DNA of 64,000 nucleotides from Rhodocyclales bacterium. Its GTDB lineage: Bacteria; Pseudomonadota; Gammaproteobacteria; Burkholderiales; Rhodocyclaceae. Below are positions 37,276 through 46,157 of this stretch, piece after piece. The position numbers and the translations under genes are program-made. Each line of letters begins with the position of its first letter. Position 1 is the stretch's first letter. The notes beneath the pieces were generated by a model. That model searched no databases. It worked only from the letters and a program-made list of their open reading frames with translations, and was not told where the DNA came from. The DNA is taken from the NCBI GenBank assembly GCA_026399435.1, contig JAPLQX010000032.1:1-64000 (forward strand), read 5' to 3'.

Positions 37276-37998
37276 ATGCCCTCGAAATCCAAAACTCAAG
37301 CCAGCCTTTCGGAACGCCTGCCCTTTGTCGTGCGCTGCGTGCGCGACGAGTCGGAACTCGAAAAAGCGGTATCCATCCGCCGCAGCGCTTACGGGCGCCA
37401 TGTGCCGGAGCTGGCGGCGCGATTTGCCACTCCCGAGCCCAGCGACCTCGATGGCAGCAGCCGTGTCCTGGTGGCCCTGTCGAGGGTCGACGGTGCGCCC
37501 CTGGGCAGCATGCGCTTTCGTACCAACCAGAACCAGCCGCTGGATCTCGAACACTCCGTAACCTTGCCCGGGGAGCTCACGGGCAGAGTGCTGGCCGAAG
37601 CGACACGCCTTGCAGTCACCCAGGCAGCCGTAGGCCGGGTGGTCAAGGCGATGCTCATGAAGAGCATGTTCCTGTATTGCGAAGCCAACAGCGTTGACTG
37701 CATCGTGGCTGCCGCCCGCATGCCGATGGACCGGTTCTACCACTGGCTGCTGTTCGAGGATGTCTTTCCCGGTGGCGAGTTCATCCCGATGGCACATGCG
37801 GGCATGATCCCGCACCGGGTCATGGTGTGCGACGTGGTAGAAACCAAGCGCCGCTGGATCGAAGCCGACCATCCCTGGTTCGACTTGTTCTTCCGGGCTC
37901 AGCATCCGGACATCGAATTCGCTCTGGGCGCGAAAACCGCCGCCGGGCGCGATCATGACAGCGACGAGGAAGCAGAAGCTTCGATGTCATTGCGCTGA
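37276..37998 (+). CDS. FeeM-like N-acyl amino acid synthase/GNAT acyltransferase
   Basis: The 240-residue protein resembles the autoinducer-synthase-like GNAT group typified by FeeM, which makes long-chain N-acyl amino acids from acyl-ACP. Supporting segments are VRCVRDESELEKAVSIRRSAY at the N-terminus, GSMRFRTN, an EATRLAV strand and the AAARMPMDRFYHWLLFEDVFPG region. The substrate is unknown. ATG 37276 is chosen; the frame extends to TTG 37240. It is followed 67 bp later by a GGDEF/EVL gene on the same strand. Confidence 0.65.
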   Translation: MPSKSKTQASLSERLPFVVRCVRDESELEKAVSIRRSAYGRHVPELAARFATPEPSDLDGSSRVLVALSRVDGAPLGSMRFRTNQNQPLDLEHSVTLPGELTGRVLAEATRLAVTQAAVGRVVKAMLMKSMFLYCEANSVDCIVAAARMPMDRFYHWLLFEDVFPGGEFIPMAHAGMIPHRVMVCDVVETKRRWIEADHPWFDLFFRAQHPDIEFALGAKTAAGRDHDSDEEAEASMSLR

Positions 37999-38065
37999 CA
38001 CGTGCCATTCGGTTCCAGGGAATGGCCGTGAACCGATCTAAACCGACGGCGCGGATTACGATTCA

Positions 38066-41056
38066 ATGAGTTCTCGTCGCGTTCGCCGATTGTTGCTTCT
38101 GGCACTGCGGGACCTCTTCCGCGGACTCCTGCGTCGCAATTCCACCTGGCTGGAACGGCTTTGCGTCATTGGCCTTCCGTTCGCGCTGGCTTGCGTGATG
38201 GCGCTGGCGCTGGTGAATTGGGAGTCCGACGGGCCGGTCGGCAACCCCGTGGACGTGCCATTCACCGCCATGGTCTTCGCTCCGGATGATGGCGGTATCA
38301 AACCTGCCACAGCCCGCGAGGCCCTCGGCGGAACCCAGCCGGTTTCATCCTTCGACACACAGCTGTCGGAAGCGCCTGTCTGGTTCAGTTTCACGCCGCC
38401 GGTGCTCCCGGCCGACACGGCAGGCCCGCCACTCGTTTACTTCCCGTCCCGCCATGCGCGCACGCTTTCCTGCTGGCGGGGTACCGCGTTGACCCCGCTG
38501 GGCAGCGCGACGCGCACCGCTACCAACGGGGCGCTGACATTGGCAAACGCCGGTTTCGCAACGACCTCCGTCGATCTCTCCAACGTGCCGGTCCTGTGCC
38601 GTGCCACATTCGTCGGCCCCGCCCGCCTCGCGGTAGCGGCCTGGAGATCCGCGGATTTCGACCGGACGGTGCAGGTGTTCGCGAGCGACATGGGCATGCT
38701 CGAGGGCGGCCTGACGGTGCTGGCCGTGTTCATGCTGCTGGCCGCAATTGTCAATCGCGAACCCGTCTACCTCGTGTTCGTGGCCTGGTTGCTGGTCAAC
38801 GCCCGGCTGGGTGCGATTTCCGCCGGATGGGACACGCACTGGCTCGGCCATCAGGTGCCTGCAGCATGGCTGGACGGGATACGCAAGTTCGTCCTGGCGG
38901 CGAATTTCCCGCTGACGGCCTACCTGTTCCTGCGGCTGTTGCGCAAGGATCTTGACCGGATCGACAGCCGGGCGCTGCGGCAAGGGCTGGAACTGCTCTA
39001 CATTCCGATGTTCGCTGGCGCGCTTTTCCTGCCGTACCGGCAGTTCATTCCGATGCTGTGGCTCGGCTCCGCTATCGGCTACGGCATCATCGTCTATCTG
39101 CTGGCGCGCATTCTGCTGGTTTCGCAGTCCCGCATCGCCCTCTGGTTCGCGGCGTCGCTGGCGGTGACCGCGATTGCCGCCTTTGCCGAAATAATCCGGG
39201 CGATGCTGGGTCTGCCGGGGCTTATTCCCTACGTCAACAGCGTCACCGCTGCACTCTGTTCAGGCCTGCTGGCGGCGACGGCGCTGGCCGAGCAGATGCG
39301 CAGCGAACGATCCGGCCGCGAGGAGGCCGAGGTCGCCCTGCGCAAGACCTATGACCAGGTTCCGGTGGCTTTCTTCACTGCCGACGCGACGGGACGAATT
39401 CTGCGCGGCAATCCGGCCCTCGGTCGCCTTCTCGGCCAGCAGGCACTGGACGGCAAGGCGCACTGGCAGCAGCTCTTCGAGCCCGGGACATGGGAGTCGC
39501 TCAGTTTGACGCTGGCCCAAAGCCCCCGAGCGCAATTGCGCTTCCAGTCGATCGCCCAGGATGCGTGGTACGAGGTGCGGGCTTCAATCGGAGACGGGCT
39601 GATCGAAGGTTCGATAGAGGACATCACCGAATCCGTCACCGCCAACCGCAAGTTGATGTATCTGGCCGACCACGACCAGCTTACGGGGGCGCTGAGCCGG
39701 CGCGCGATCGAGCAGGCGCTGCGCGGCGCGATCCGATCCACCGGCCCTATGACACATAGCACGCTGGCCTACATGGATCTGGACCGGTTCAAGACGGTCA
39801 ACGATCTTTTCGGGCACACCGCGGGTGACGCGGTACTGCGTCAGTTCTGCGCCCAGGTTGTCAAATCGCTCGGGAACGACCATTTGCTCGGGCGCATCGG
39901 CGGCGATGAGTTTCTGATCCTGTTCAATGGCCTGTCCCTGGCGGAAGCCGGAGCAAAATGCCGCGAACTGGTCGATCAAATCGACGGCAGTTCGTTCCGG
40001 GTTAACGACCTGGCTTTCCGTATCGGCGTGTCCTTCGGCGCGGTGGAGGTCACGGCCGGGCTCGAGGTGGCGGATCTGATCTCCGCCGCAGATCGCGCGT
40101 GTCGCGAGGCCAAGCGCAAGTTCGTCGCCGGCCATGTCGTGACCTATGGCCCGGATGCGCCCGCGTTTCAGGAACATGAGGAAGAACGGGCGCTGGTGGC
40201 CCGCCTTACGCCGGAACAAGCGCCGCAATTCCTCGCCATCGCGATGCAGCCGATCATGTCGCTCAGCGATCCCTTCGGCGCGCTGGATTTCGAGGTGCTG
40301 CTGCGGGCACGGGCGCCGGACGGCACGGTGATGCCGGCCGGCCGGGTGATCGCGGTGGCCGAGGCGCACGGTCGCGTCGGGGTGATCGATCGATGGGTGC
40401 TGCGTGAAGTGCTGGAATGGCTCGACACCAATCTCGCACAACTGACCGCCACCCGTTTTGTGACCATGAATTTCTCCGGCGCCTCGATCAACGACGAGCA
40501 GTTCATGGCCGACGCCTATGCCATGCTGCGCGCCCACCCGCGCGCCGCCAGCCGTCTTTGCGCGGAAATCACCGAAGGCGTCGCCTTGCGCGACTTCGAC
40601 CAGACGCGGCGGGTGATCGAACGACTGCGCGAGTTCGACGTAAAACTGGCACTGGATGACTTCGGTGCCGGCTACACCTCTTTCATGTACCTCAGCGACC
40701 TTCAGGCGGATGTCATCAAGATCGACGGCGCGATCGTCGAATCGGCGGCTCGCCACCCGTCGCGCCTGTCCATCGTGCAGGCCATCAGCGACCTGTCGCG
40801 CAACCTCGGCATGCGCTCGATCGCCGAATGGGTCGAGGACGCGGCAACCCTGCGCGCCATGGCCGAAGTGGGCATCGACTACATCCAGGGCTTCGGCATC
40901 GCAAAAGCGATGCCGCCGGCAGAGATCCTCCTCGGCCCGCATGCCGCGCACTGGATCACCGATCCCGCGATCAGGAAGGCGCTGGTCGATATTCAGGCGA
41001 ACCGCTCGGTCGTCGACGACGGCGTCACCTTCAGTACCGGCAAGAACCTGCACTAG
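38066..41056 (+). CDS. membrane GGDEF-EVL (bifunctional c-di-GMP) signalling protein with PAS-like domain
   Basis: The 996-residue protein has an N-terminal TM helix (about residues 30-50), a periplasmic region (about 50-210), a seven-helix block (about 210-415), a short coiled coil, a PAS-like domain (about 425-520), a GGDEF domain with intact RIGGDEF (GGDEF at 612-616), and an EAL-family domain. In the last, the signature is EVLLR (743-747) and DDFGAGYTSF is intact. This layout resembles 7TM-type diguanylate cyclases. The inhibitory I-site is not conserved: where RxxD is expected the sequence is LGND. Synthesis and hydrolysis of c-di-GMP are both plausible; EVL variants can be active. Confidence 0.9.
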   Translation: MSSRRVRRLLLLALRDLFRGLLRRNSTWLERLCVIGLPFALACVMALALVNWESDGPVGNPVDVPFTAMVFAPDDGGIKPATAREALGGTQPVSSFDTQLSEAPVWFSFTPPVLPADTAGPPLVYFPSRHARTLSCWRGTALTPLGSATRTATNGALTLANAGFATTSVDLSNVPVLCRATFVGPARLAVAAWRSADFDRTVQVFASDMGMLEGGLTVLAVFMLLAAIVNREPVYLVFVAWLLVNARLGAISAGWDTHWLGHQVPAAWLDGIRKFVLAANFPLTAYLFLRLLRKDLDRIDSRALRQGLELLYIPMFAGALFLPYRQFIPMLWLGSAIGYGIIVYLLARILLVSQSRIALWFAASLAVTAIAAFAEIIRAMLGLPGLIPYVNSVTAALCSGLLAATALAEQMRSERSGREEAEVALRKTYDQVPVAFFTADATGRILRGNPALGRLLGQQALDGKAHWQQLFEPGTWESLSLTLAQSPRAQLRFQSIAQDAWYEVRASIGDGLIEGSIEDITESVTANRKLMYLADHDQLTGALSRRAIEQALRGAIRSTGPMTHSTLAYMDLDRFKTVNDLFGHTAGDAVLRQFCAQVVKSLGNDHLLGRIGGDEFLILFNGLSLAEAGAKCRELVDQIDGSSFRVNDLAFRIGVSFGAVEVTAGLEVADLISAADRACREAKRKFVAGHVVTYGPDAPAFQEHEEERALVARLTPEQAPQFLAIAMQPIMSLSDPFGALDFEVLLRARAPDGTVMPAGRVIAVAEAHGRVGVIDRWVLREVLEWLDTNLAQLTATRFVTMNFSGASINDEQFMADAYAMLRAHPRAASRLCAEITEGVALRDFDQTRRVIERLREFDVKLALDDFGAGYTSFMYLSDLQADVIKIDGAIVESAARHPSRLSIVQAISDLSRNLGMRSIAEWVEDAATLRAMAEVGIDYIQGFGIAKAMPPAEILLGPHAAHWITDPAIRKALVDIQANRSVVDDGVTFSTGKNLH

Positions 41057-41137
41057 GCCTCGCCCCGGCCGCTGAGCCCGCATGCCGGCATTGTGGCCGC
41101 CGACTTTCGCCGCGCCGGCCCATGCCATAATCGACCG

Positions 41138-42922
41138 ATGCTCCATCTCTCCCGCGATATCCTGATTGGCTTCCTGCTGGTGTGCGCCGCGGCCTGGGGC
41201 CTGATGTCCACGCGCACCCTGCGCTTCGCCGACCAGTCGCTCTACGATGCCCAGGCGCGCTGGATGCGCACCAATGCGCCGACGCCGCTGGCCCACGATG
41301 TCGTGGTCATCGGCCTCGATGAGGCCGCCTACGAAACCATCCCGGAGCCCACGGTCCTCTGGCACACCCACCTGGCCGCCCTGTTCGCCGGCCTTTCGGC
41401 CGCGCAGCCGGCCGTGGTCGGGCTGGCGATACCGCTGCCGGTGCGCTCCTACGACTTCCTGGTCAAGGACATCGATGCCACGCTGATCGCCGGCATCTAC
41501 CTGCTGCGCGGAGCGGCACCGCTGGTGGTCGGCCAGCCGCCCGGCGTCGGCACCCGGCTGCGCCCCATCGCACCGGAACTGCTGACCGCCATCGGCCCGG
41601 GCGCAGTGGCTTCGCTGGCCATCTGCGAAGACACCGACGGCACCGTGCGCCGCATCAACCAGAGCCGCTGCCGCTCCGAAGACAAGCAGGAACCGCTGGC
41701 CATGGCGATGGCGAAGCACCTGGGGCGGGAGGGCTCGCCCACCGGCATGATCGACTACAGCGTCGGCGGTGCCATCGAATACACGCCGGTCGGCACGGTG
41801 CTGGACTGGATCCACCGCGGCGAGGATGAGAAGCTGCGCGCCCTGGTCAAGGGCCGCGCCGTCGTGGTGGCCAACCTGCTGCCGACCGAAGCCCGCCATC
41901 GCCTGCCGGTGCCGCTGGCCGCCTGGGAACCTGCGAGCCGCACCGAGCCGGGCGCCGTGGTGCACATCCAGGCCCTGCGCTCCCTGCTCGGACGCGGCCT
42001 GATCGAGCGCGTGCCGCAGAGCCTCTCGCTGCTCCTGGCCGGGCTCGGTGCGCTGCTCTGGTTCGGCCGCGGCGGCTGGCTCAAGGCCCTGGTGCTGGCC
42101 GCCATCATCGGCGGCTTCCTCGCCGGTTCCACCTTCGCGCTGTGGCACGGCAGCTACCTGCCCGTGGCGAACATCGTCATCGTCACGCTGCTCGCCTTCA
42201 CGGCCCGGCAGGCATGGGACTTCGCCCGCCGTTTCCACGAAAGGCAGACCTTGCGCACCATGTTCGCCGGCCACGTCAGCCCGCAGGTGATGCGTGCCCT
42301 GCTTGGTGGCGAACTGCAAATCGAGCAGAACGGCCAGCGCCAGAACGTGACCCTGTTTTTCGCCGGCATCCGCGGCTTCGCGGCGCGCAACGCGCAGTCC
42401 ACGCCCGAGGCCATGATCAGTCTGCTCAACCGCTTCCATGCGGCCGCCGCGCTGGCCATCCAGAACAGCGGCGGCGCCGTCGACAAATACGTCGGCGACG
42501 GCCTGATGGCGACCTTCGGCCTGCCGCAGCCGCTGCCGGCACCGCAGCGCAACGCGCTGGAAGCCGCGCAGGACCTGCTGTTGCGCGTCGACCAGCTCAA
42601 CCTCGAACTCGCCGCGGAAGGCATCGAAGCACTCAAGATCGGCATCGGCATCCACTGCGGCGAGGTGCTCGCCGGCCATGTCGGCTCGCGCCGGCGCCGC
42701 GAGTTCTCGGTGATCGGCGACGCCGTCGCTGTCGCCAGCCGCCTCGAAGCCATGACCAAGGAATACGGACATCCGGTGCTCTGCTCCCAGGATGTCGCCG
42801 CCGCCGTGGGCTTTGCCGGGGGCCTGGTCGATCTCGGCACGCCGACGCCGAATATGCCAAATTCACCCCACCTTTGGGGCTGGACGCCGCCGCTGACGGC
42901 GCCGCCGGGAGGAGGCAAGTGA
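41138..42922 (+). CDS. CHASE2 protein with degenerate class III nucleotide cyclase domain
   Basis: The 594-residue protein has an N-terminal TM, a periplasmic CHASE2 sensor (about residues 25-300), two or three TM helices (about 300-365), and a class III cyclase-like domain (about 395-570). The first metal Asp of the FADIRGF motif is Gly (FFAGIRGF, G410), while the second is kept (D454 in KYVGDG). The transition-state Asn of the GDxVNxASR motif is Ala (GDAVAVASR, A531), with R535 kept. Catalysis is therefore doubtful. The C-terminal ~35 residues are Pro/Gly-rich and look repeat-derived. It heads a five-gene overlapping operon with an MCE transporter (GTGA overlap with the permease). Confidence 0.85.
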   Translation: MLHLSRDILIGFLLVCAAAWGLMSTRTLRFADQSLYDAQARWMRTNAPTPLAHDVVVIGLDEAAYETIPEPTVLWHTHLAALFAGLSAAQPAVVGLAIPLPVRSYDFLVKDIDATLIAGIYLLRGAAPLVVGQPPGVGTRLRPIAPELLTAIGPGAVASLAICEDTDGTVRRINQSRCRSEDKQEPLAMAMAKHLGREGSPTGMIDYSVGGAIEYTPVGTVLDWIHRGEDEKLRALVKGRAVVVANLLPTEARHRLPVPLAAWEPASRTEPGAVVHIQALRSLLGRGLIERVPQSLSLLLAGLGALLWFGRGGWLKALVLAAIIGGFLAGSTFALWHGSYLPVANIVIVTLLAFTARQAWDFARRFHERQTLRTMFAGHVSPQVMRALLGGELQIEQNGQRQNVTLFFAGIRGFAARNAQSTPEAMISLLNRFHAAAALAIQNSGGAVDKYVGDGLMATFGLPQPLPAPQRNALEAAQDLLLRVDQLNLELAAEGIEALKIGIGIHCGEVLAGHVGSRRRREFSVIGDAVAVASRLEAMTKEYGHPVLCSQDVAAAVGFAGGLVDLGTPTPNMPNSPHLWGWTPPLTAPPGGGK

Positions 42923-43680
42923 ACGCCTTCGCCAGCAGCCGCGTGGGTGGGTCCCTGAGCGGCTACCTGCTCCTTGCCTGGTTCGCCGCCAGCCGGCGCC
43001 GCGAACTGCGCCGGCCGCTCCTGCGCTATCAGTTCCAGCGCCAGATTTACGCGGCCGGCGTCGCCGCCCTGCCTGTGATCGGCGTGCTGGCCATGCTGAC
43101 CGGGGCCACGGTCGTCACGCAGCTCGCCGCGCTGGTCGGCACCGACAGCGACCTGACCCAGCGCATGATCTTCCTCGGTCTCTTCTTCGAACTGGCGCCG
43201 CTGCTCTCTGCGCTGGTGGTGGTCGCCCGCAGCAGCGCCGGAATTGCCTCGGAACTCGCCGTGATGAACCTGCACGACGAATTCACCACCTTGCGCCGCC
43301 TCGGCGTGCCCGCCGCCGATTACCTGCTGCTGCCGCGCGTCTTCGGCCTGGTCATCGCCCTGCCGGCGGTCACCGCGTGCTTCCAGGTCATTGCCATCGG
43401 CAGCGGCTGGCTTGCCACGGCGCTGATCGAAGGCAGGCCGCTGGCAGAGACGGCCGGACGCTTCCTCGATCTGGCCGACCCGTGGCTGGTCCTGCTGAGC
43501 CTCCTCAAGAGCGCGGTCATGGGTGCCGTCGTCGGTATCATCGCCTGCCACCACGGCAGCAGCGGCAAGGGCTCGACGCAGGCCATTTCCGGGGCCGCGA
43601 TGCAGGCCGTGGGCGGCGGGCTGATCGCCGTCTTCGTGGTGGATGTCGCCTTCGCCACACTGGTCTACGCCTTGAGATGA
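42919..43680 (+). CDS. mlaE: MlaE/YrbE-family ABC transporter permease
   Basis: The 253-residue membrane protein has five or six hydrophobic segments and MlaE-family features such as LPVIGVLAMLTGATVVTQLA, ELAPLLSALVVVARSSAGIASELAVM and DYLLLPRVFGLVIALP. MlaE dimers form the inner-membrane core of MCE lipid transporters. GTG 42919 overlaps the cyclase-like stop and has GGAGG just upstream. It is the first transporter gene of the run of permease, ATPase-like, MCE protein and lipoprotein. The symbol denotes family, not proven orthology to the Mla system. Confidence 0.88.
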   Translation: MNAFASSRVGGSLSGYLLLAWFAASRRRELRRPLLRYQFQRQIYAAGVAALPVIGVLAMLTGATVVTQLAALVGTDSDLTQRMIFLGLFFELAPLLSALVVVARSSAGIASELAVMNLHDEFTTLRRLGVPAADYLLLPRVFGLVIALPAVTACFQVIAIGSGWLATALIEGRPLAETAGRFLDLADPWLVLLSLLKSAVMGAVVGIIACHHGSSGKGSTQAISGAAMQAVGGGLIAVFVVDVAFATLVYALR

Positions 43681-44297
43681 GCACCCTGCACGCCACCCTC
43701 GAAGGCCGCCGGCTGTCGCTGTTCGCCGGAGACCGTTTGTGTCTGACGCTGCCGCTCGACGAAGGCGGCCGTCATCGCCTCGTCGTTGCCGATCCGGCCA
43801 CCGCGCAATCGGCGGTGGAAGCGCTCGAGCACTGCCCCGCGGTCGGCGTGCTACCCGCCAATGGCGGCTTGCTCGGCGCCATGACGGTGGCCGAGAATTT
43901 CACGCTGGCCCTGCGCTACGACGGCGACCCCGAGGATCCGCGCGACTGGGAACACGATCTGGAAACCATCCTCGCACTTTGCGGTCTGCCCGCGGAACGC
44001 ATCGCCACGCTGGGCCGCCAGCAACCGATGAACCTCGAACGCACCGAGCGCTGGACCGTCGGCTTCGCCCGCTGCCTGCTGCGCCCGCCCGAGTTGCTGG
44101 TGATCGACCGCCTCTTCGCCGGCCTGGCGCGACGCGAAGCGAATGCGCTGATCGCCGTGGAAGCCGTCTACCATCTGCGCCACCCCTTCCGGCCGGTGCT
44201 GTTCGTCGACCTCGACAGCCATGAACTGCCCGAACTGCCCGACTGCCGGTCACTGACCGAACTTGCCGAAACCGCGGAGGCCCCATGTCCCTGCTGA
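43677..44297 (+). CDS. degenerate MlaF-like ABC ATPase homologue
   Basis: The 206-residue protein aligns in layout with MCE-system ATPases, but each ATP motif is lost. The Walker A position reads VVADPATAQSAV with no GxxGxGK. The signature region reads PMNLERTERWTVGFARCLL in place of LSGGxxxRvalARal, and Walker B reads ELLVIDRLFAGLA with Arg where the catalytic Glu should be. The Q-loop neighbourhood VGVLPANGGLLGAMTVAENF is recognisable. It overlaps the permease by ATGA and the MCE gene by 13 bp, so it is kept in operon register. It is probably a structural or regulatory pseudo-ATPase. Confidence 0.78.
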   Translation: MSTLHATLEGRRLSLFAGDRLCLTLPLDEGGRHRLVVADPATAQSAVEALEHCPAVGVLPANGGLLGAMTVAENFTLALRYDGDPEDPRDWEHDLETILALCGLPAERIATLGRQQPMNLERTERWTVGFARCLLRPPELLVIDRLFAGLARREANALIAVEAVYHLRHPFRPVLFVDLDSHELPELPDCRSLTELAETAEAPCPC

Positions 44298-45223
44298 TCC
44301 AACACGACAGCGATGCCGCCGCGCTGCGCCGCGGCATCCACCGCTTCCTGTTCGTCGCCGCGCTGGCGACGCTGGCCCTGCTCGCCGCCATCGTCGTTCG
44401 CCAGGGCCTGTTCCGCCAGACCACCACCTACAGTTTCGTCACCGACAGCGCCCAGGACATCGTCAAGGGCCAGGCGGTGCGCATCGCCGGCTTTCGTGTC
44501 GGCGCAGTGGCCGACGTCAGCCTGAAGGACGACGGGCAGGTGGTCGTCACCATGGAGATCGATGCCGATCACATGCGCTTCGTCACTTACGACGCACGCG
44601 TGGAACTGCGCAAGGAAGGCCTGGTCGGTTCGCCTACGCTGGAAATCGTGCCGGGGCCGGACAAGAGCCGGCTCGCCGCGGCCCAGGCGCGGCTGACGTT
44701 TTCGCGCGCCGAGGGCCTCGGCGCGCTGGCCAATCAGGTGCGCGACGAGTTCGTGCCCATCCTCAGGGACATCAAGGTCATCACCGGGGTGCTGGCCGAT
44801 CCGCAGAAGGGTCTTCCAGGTACGCTGGCCCAGGTGCGCGCGAGCTCCGAGGCACTCAACGCCCTGCTCGCCAACAGCAACCGTCAGGTGAACGGCATCG
44901 GTGGCGCCGCCACCCGGGTGCTGGGCAAGGCCGAGGAGGACCTGAGCCAGCTCGGCCAGACACTGGCGGCCGCCAACCAGCGCCTGCCCGGCCTGATCGA
45001 TCGCACGCAACAGGTGCTCGACCACGTCGAGAAGATCACCGCGGAAGCCGAGATCAGCGTGCCTCCGGCCCTGCGCGAAGGCAGCGCCGTGGCCGCGGAC
45101 GTGCGCGAAATAGTCAGCGGCGCCAGGCAGGCGTGGCCGATCCGCAACTTCGTCGATGCGCCGGCGCCGGCCAGGCTGAAGATGGACAGCGATCTGCGCG
45201 GGGAGGCCGGCCGTGCGCGCTAA
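44285..45223 (+). CDS. mlaD: MlaD-type MCE-domain substrate-binding protein
   Basis: The 312-residue protein has an N-terminal TM anchor (about residues 18-40), one MCE domain (about 45-125, with VKGQAVRIAGFRVGAVADVS and RKEGLVGSPTLEIVPGP), and a long helical C-terminal region (about 150-290) that may form a periplasmic needle or barrel. MCE proteins oligomerise into a channel for phospholipids between membranes. It overlaps the degenerate ATPase upstream and the lipoprotein downstream. The symbol denotes family only. Confidence 0.88.
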   Translation: MSLLIQHDSDAAALRRGIHRFLFVAALATLALLAAIVVRQGLFRQTTTYSFVTDSAQDIVKGQAVRIAGFRVGAVADVSLKDDGQVVVTMEIDADHMRFVTYDARVELRKEGLVGSPTLEIVPGPDKSRLAAAQARLTFSRAEGLGALANQVRDEFVPILRDIKVITGVLADPQKGLPGTLAQVRASSEALNALLANSNRQVNGIGGAATRVLGKAEEDLSQLGQTLAAANQRLPGLIDRTQQVLDHVEKITAEAEISVPPALREGSAVAADVREIVSGARQAWPIRNFVDAPAPARLKMDSDLRGEAGRAR

Positions 45224-46073
45224 GACGCTGTTGATCGCAACCCTGATCCTCGCCGGCTGCGCGGCGGCACCGAATTCCGCCACCTCGCCGGCCGAGCCGC
45301 CCCGCCTCAAGGCCGCGCTGGAAGCCGAAAGCGATGGCGCCAAACGCTACGGCCGCGGCGATTACGCCGCCGCGGTGCGGCGCTTCGACGAAGCCGCACG
45401 GATTTACGCCAGCATCGACGACATGCCGGGTGCCGCGCGCAACCGCTTGCATCTGGCCCGCAGCGAACTCGCCCAGGGCCGCGCCGAAGCCGCGCTGCTG
45501 GTGCTGGAATCGGCGGACCGCGGCAGCGACGCCGGCCCGACACTCGACACCCTGCTGCTCAGGGCCCAAGCGCAGTTGGCGCTGGACCGGCATGCCGCCG
45601 CGCAACAGAGCCTCGCCGCGGCGAGCGGCCAATGCGCCGGCGCCTGCCCGCAAGCAGCGAGCCTGCATCTGCTGCAGGCGCGCGCGGCACTCGCCGCGAA
45701 CCTGGCGGCGGATGCGCTCGCGCACGCCGAAGCCGCGCTGAAGCTGTTGCAGGGCAAGGACGAAGCGGCCGAGACCGGCAATGCCTGGCGGCTCATCGCC
45801 GCGGCCCGTCTCGCTGGCGGCGACGCCGGCGGCGCCCTGCCCGCTGCCAACGCCGCGCTGGAGATCGACCGCCAGCTCGCGCTGCCGGAAAAGATTGCCC
45901 GCGACTGGCTGCTGATCGGCGACATCCGGCGCAAAGTCGGCGCTGGTGGCACGGCGGCGGCCTACCGGCGAGCGCTGGATGTGGCGAACGCGGCAGGTCT
46001 CGCCGACCTCGCCCGACAGGCCAAAGAAGCGCTGGCTGCCAACAACGAAGTTCTGCCGGAACGGAAACCCTAG
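45213..46073 (+). CDS. TPR-like lipoprotein of the MCE operon
   Basis: The 286-residue protein has a lipoprotein signal with lipobox LILAGCAAAP (Cys 16). The mature part is Ala-rich and helical, with repeated helix pairs of TPR character (for example AKRYGRGDYAAAVRRFDEAARIY and LDRHAAAQQSLAAASGQ). It overlaps the mlaD-like gene by 11 bp and ends the operon. An outer-membrane partner role comparable to PqiC or auxiliary lipoproteins is inferred from position. Confidence 0.82.
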   Translation: MRAKTLLIATLILAGCAAAPNSATSPAEPPRLKAALEAESDGAKRYGRGDYAAAVRRFDEAARIYASIDDMPGAARNRLHLARSELAQGRAEAALLVLESADRGSDAGPTLDTLLLRAQAQLALDRHAAAQQSLAAASGQCAGACPQAASLHLLQARAALAANLAADALAHAEAALKLLQGKDEAAETGNAWRLIAAARLAGGDAGGALPAANAALEIDRQLALPEKIARDWLLIGDIRRKVGAGGTAAAYRRALDVANAAGLADLARQAKEALAANNEVLPERKP

Positions 46074-46096
46074 AACGAAAGTAGTAGACGACCGAC

Positions 46097-46124
46097 TTGC
46101 CTCTATGCATATTCTATGTAGAAT
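46097..46124 (+). promoter_or_regulatory. candidate promoter with palindromic operator for the XRE gene
   Basis: TTGCCT (46097-46102) and TAGAAT (46119-46124) are separated by 16 bases. The -10 lies in the perfect palindrome ATTCTA-TG-TAGAAT (46111-46124), a good site for autorepression by the small HTH protein encoded 34 bp downstream. Confidence 0.5.
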
Positions 46125-46157
46125 GATTTCACCCCTCACCCTCGAAGGAGAATAAAA

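Noticed and set aside
39584-42772. 1062-codon frame antisense to the GGDEF and CHASE2 genes
   Set aside because: It spans two real genes on the other strand and has low-complexity antisense composition.
43377-43676. Upstream extension of the pseudo-ATPase frame
   Set aside because: It lies wholly within the MlaE permease in another frame; ATG 43677 with ATGA overlap is the sensible start.
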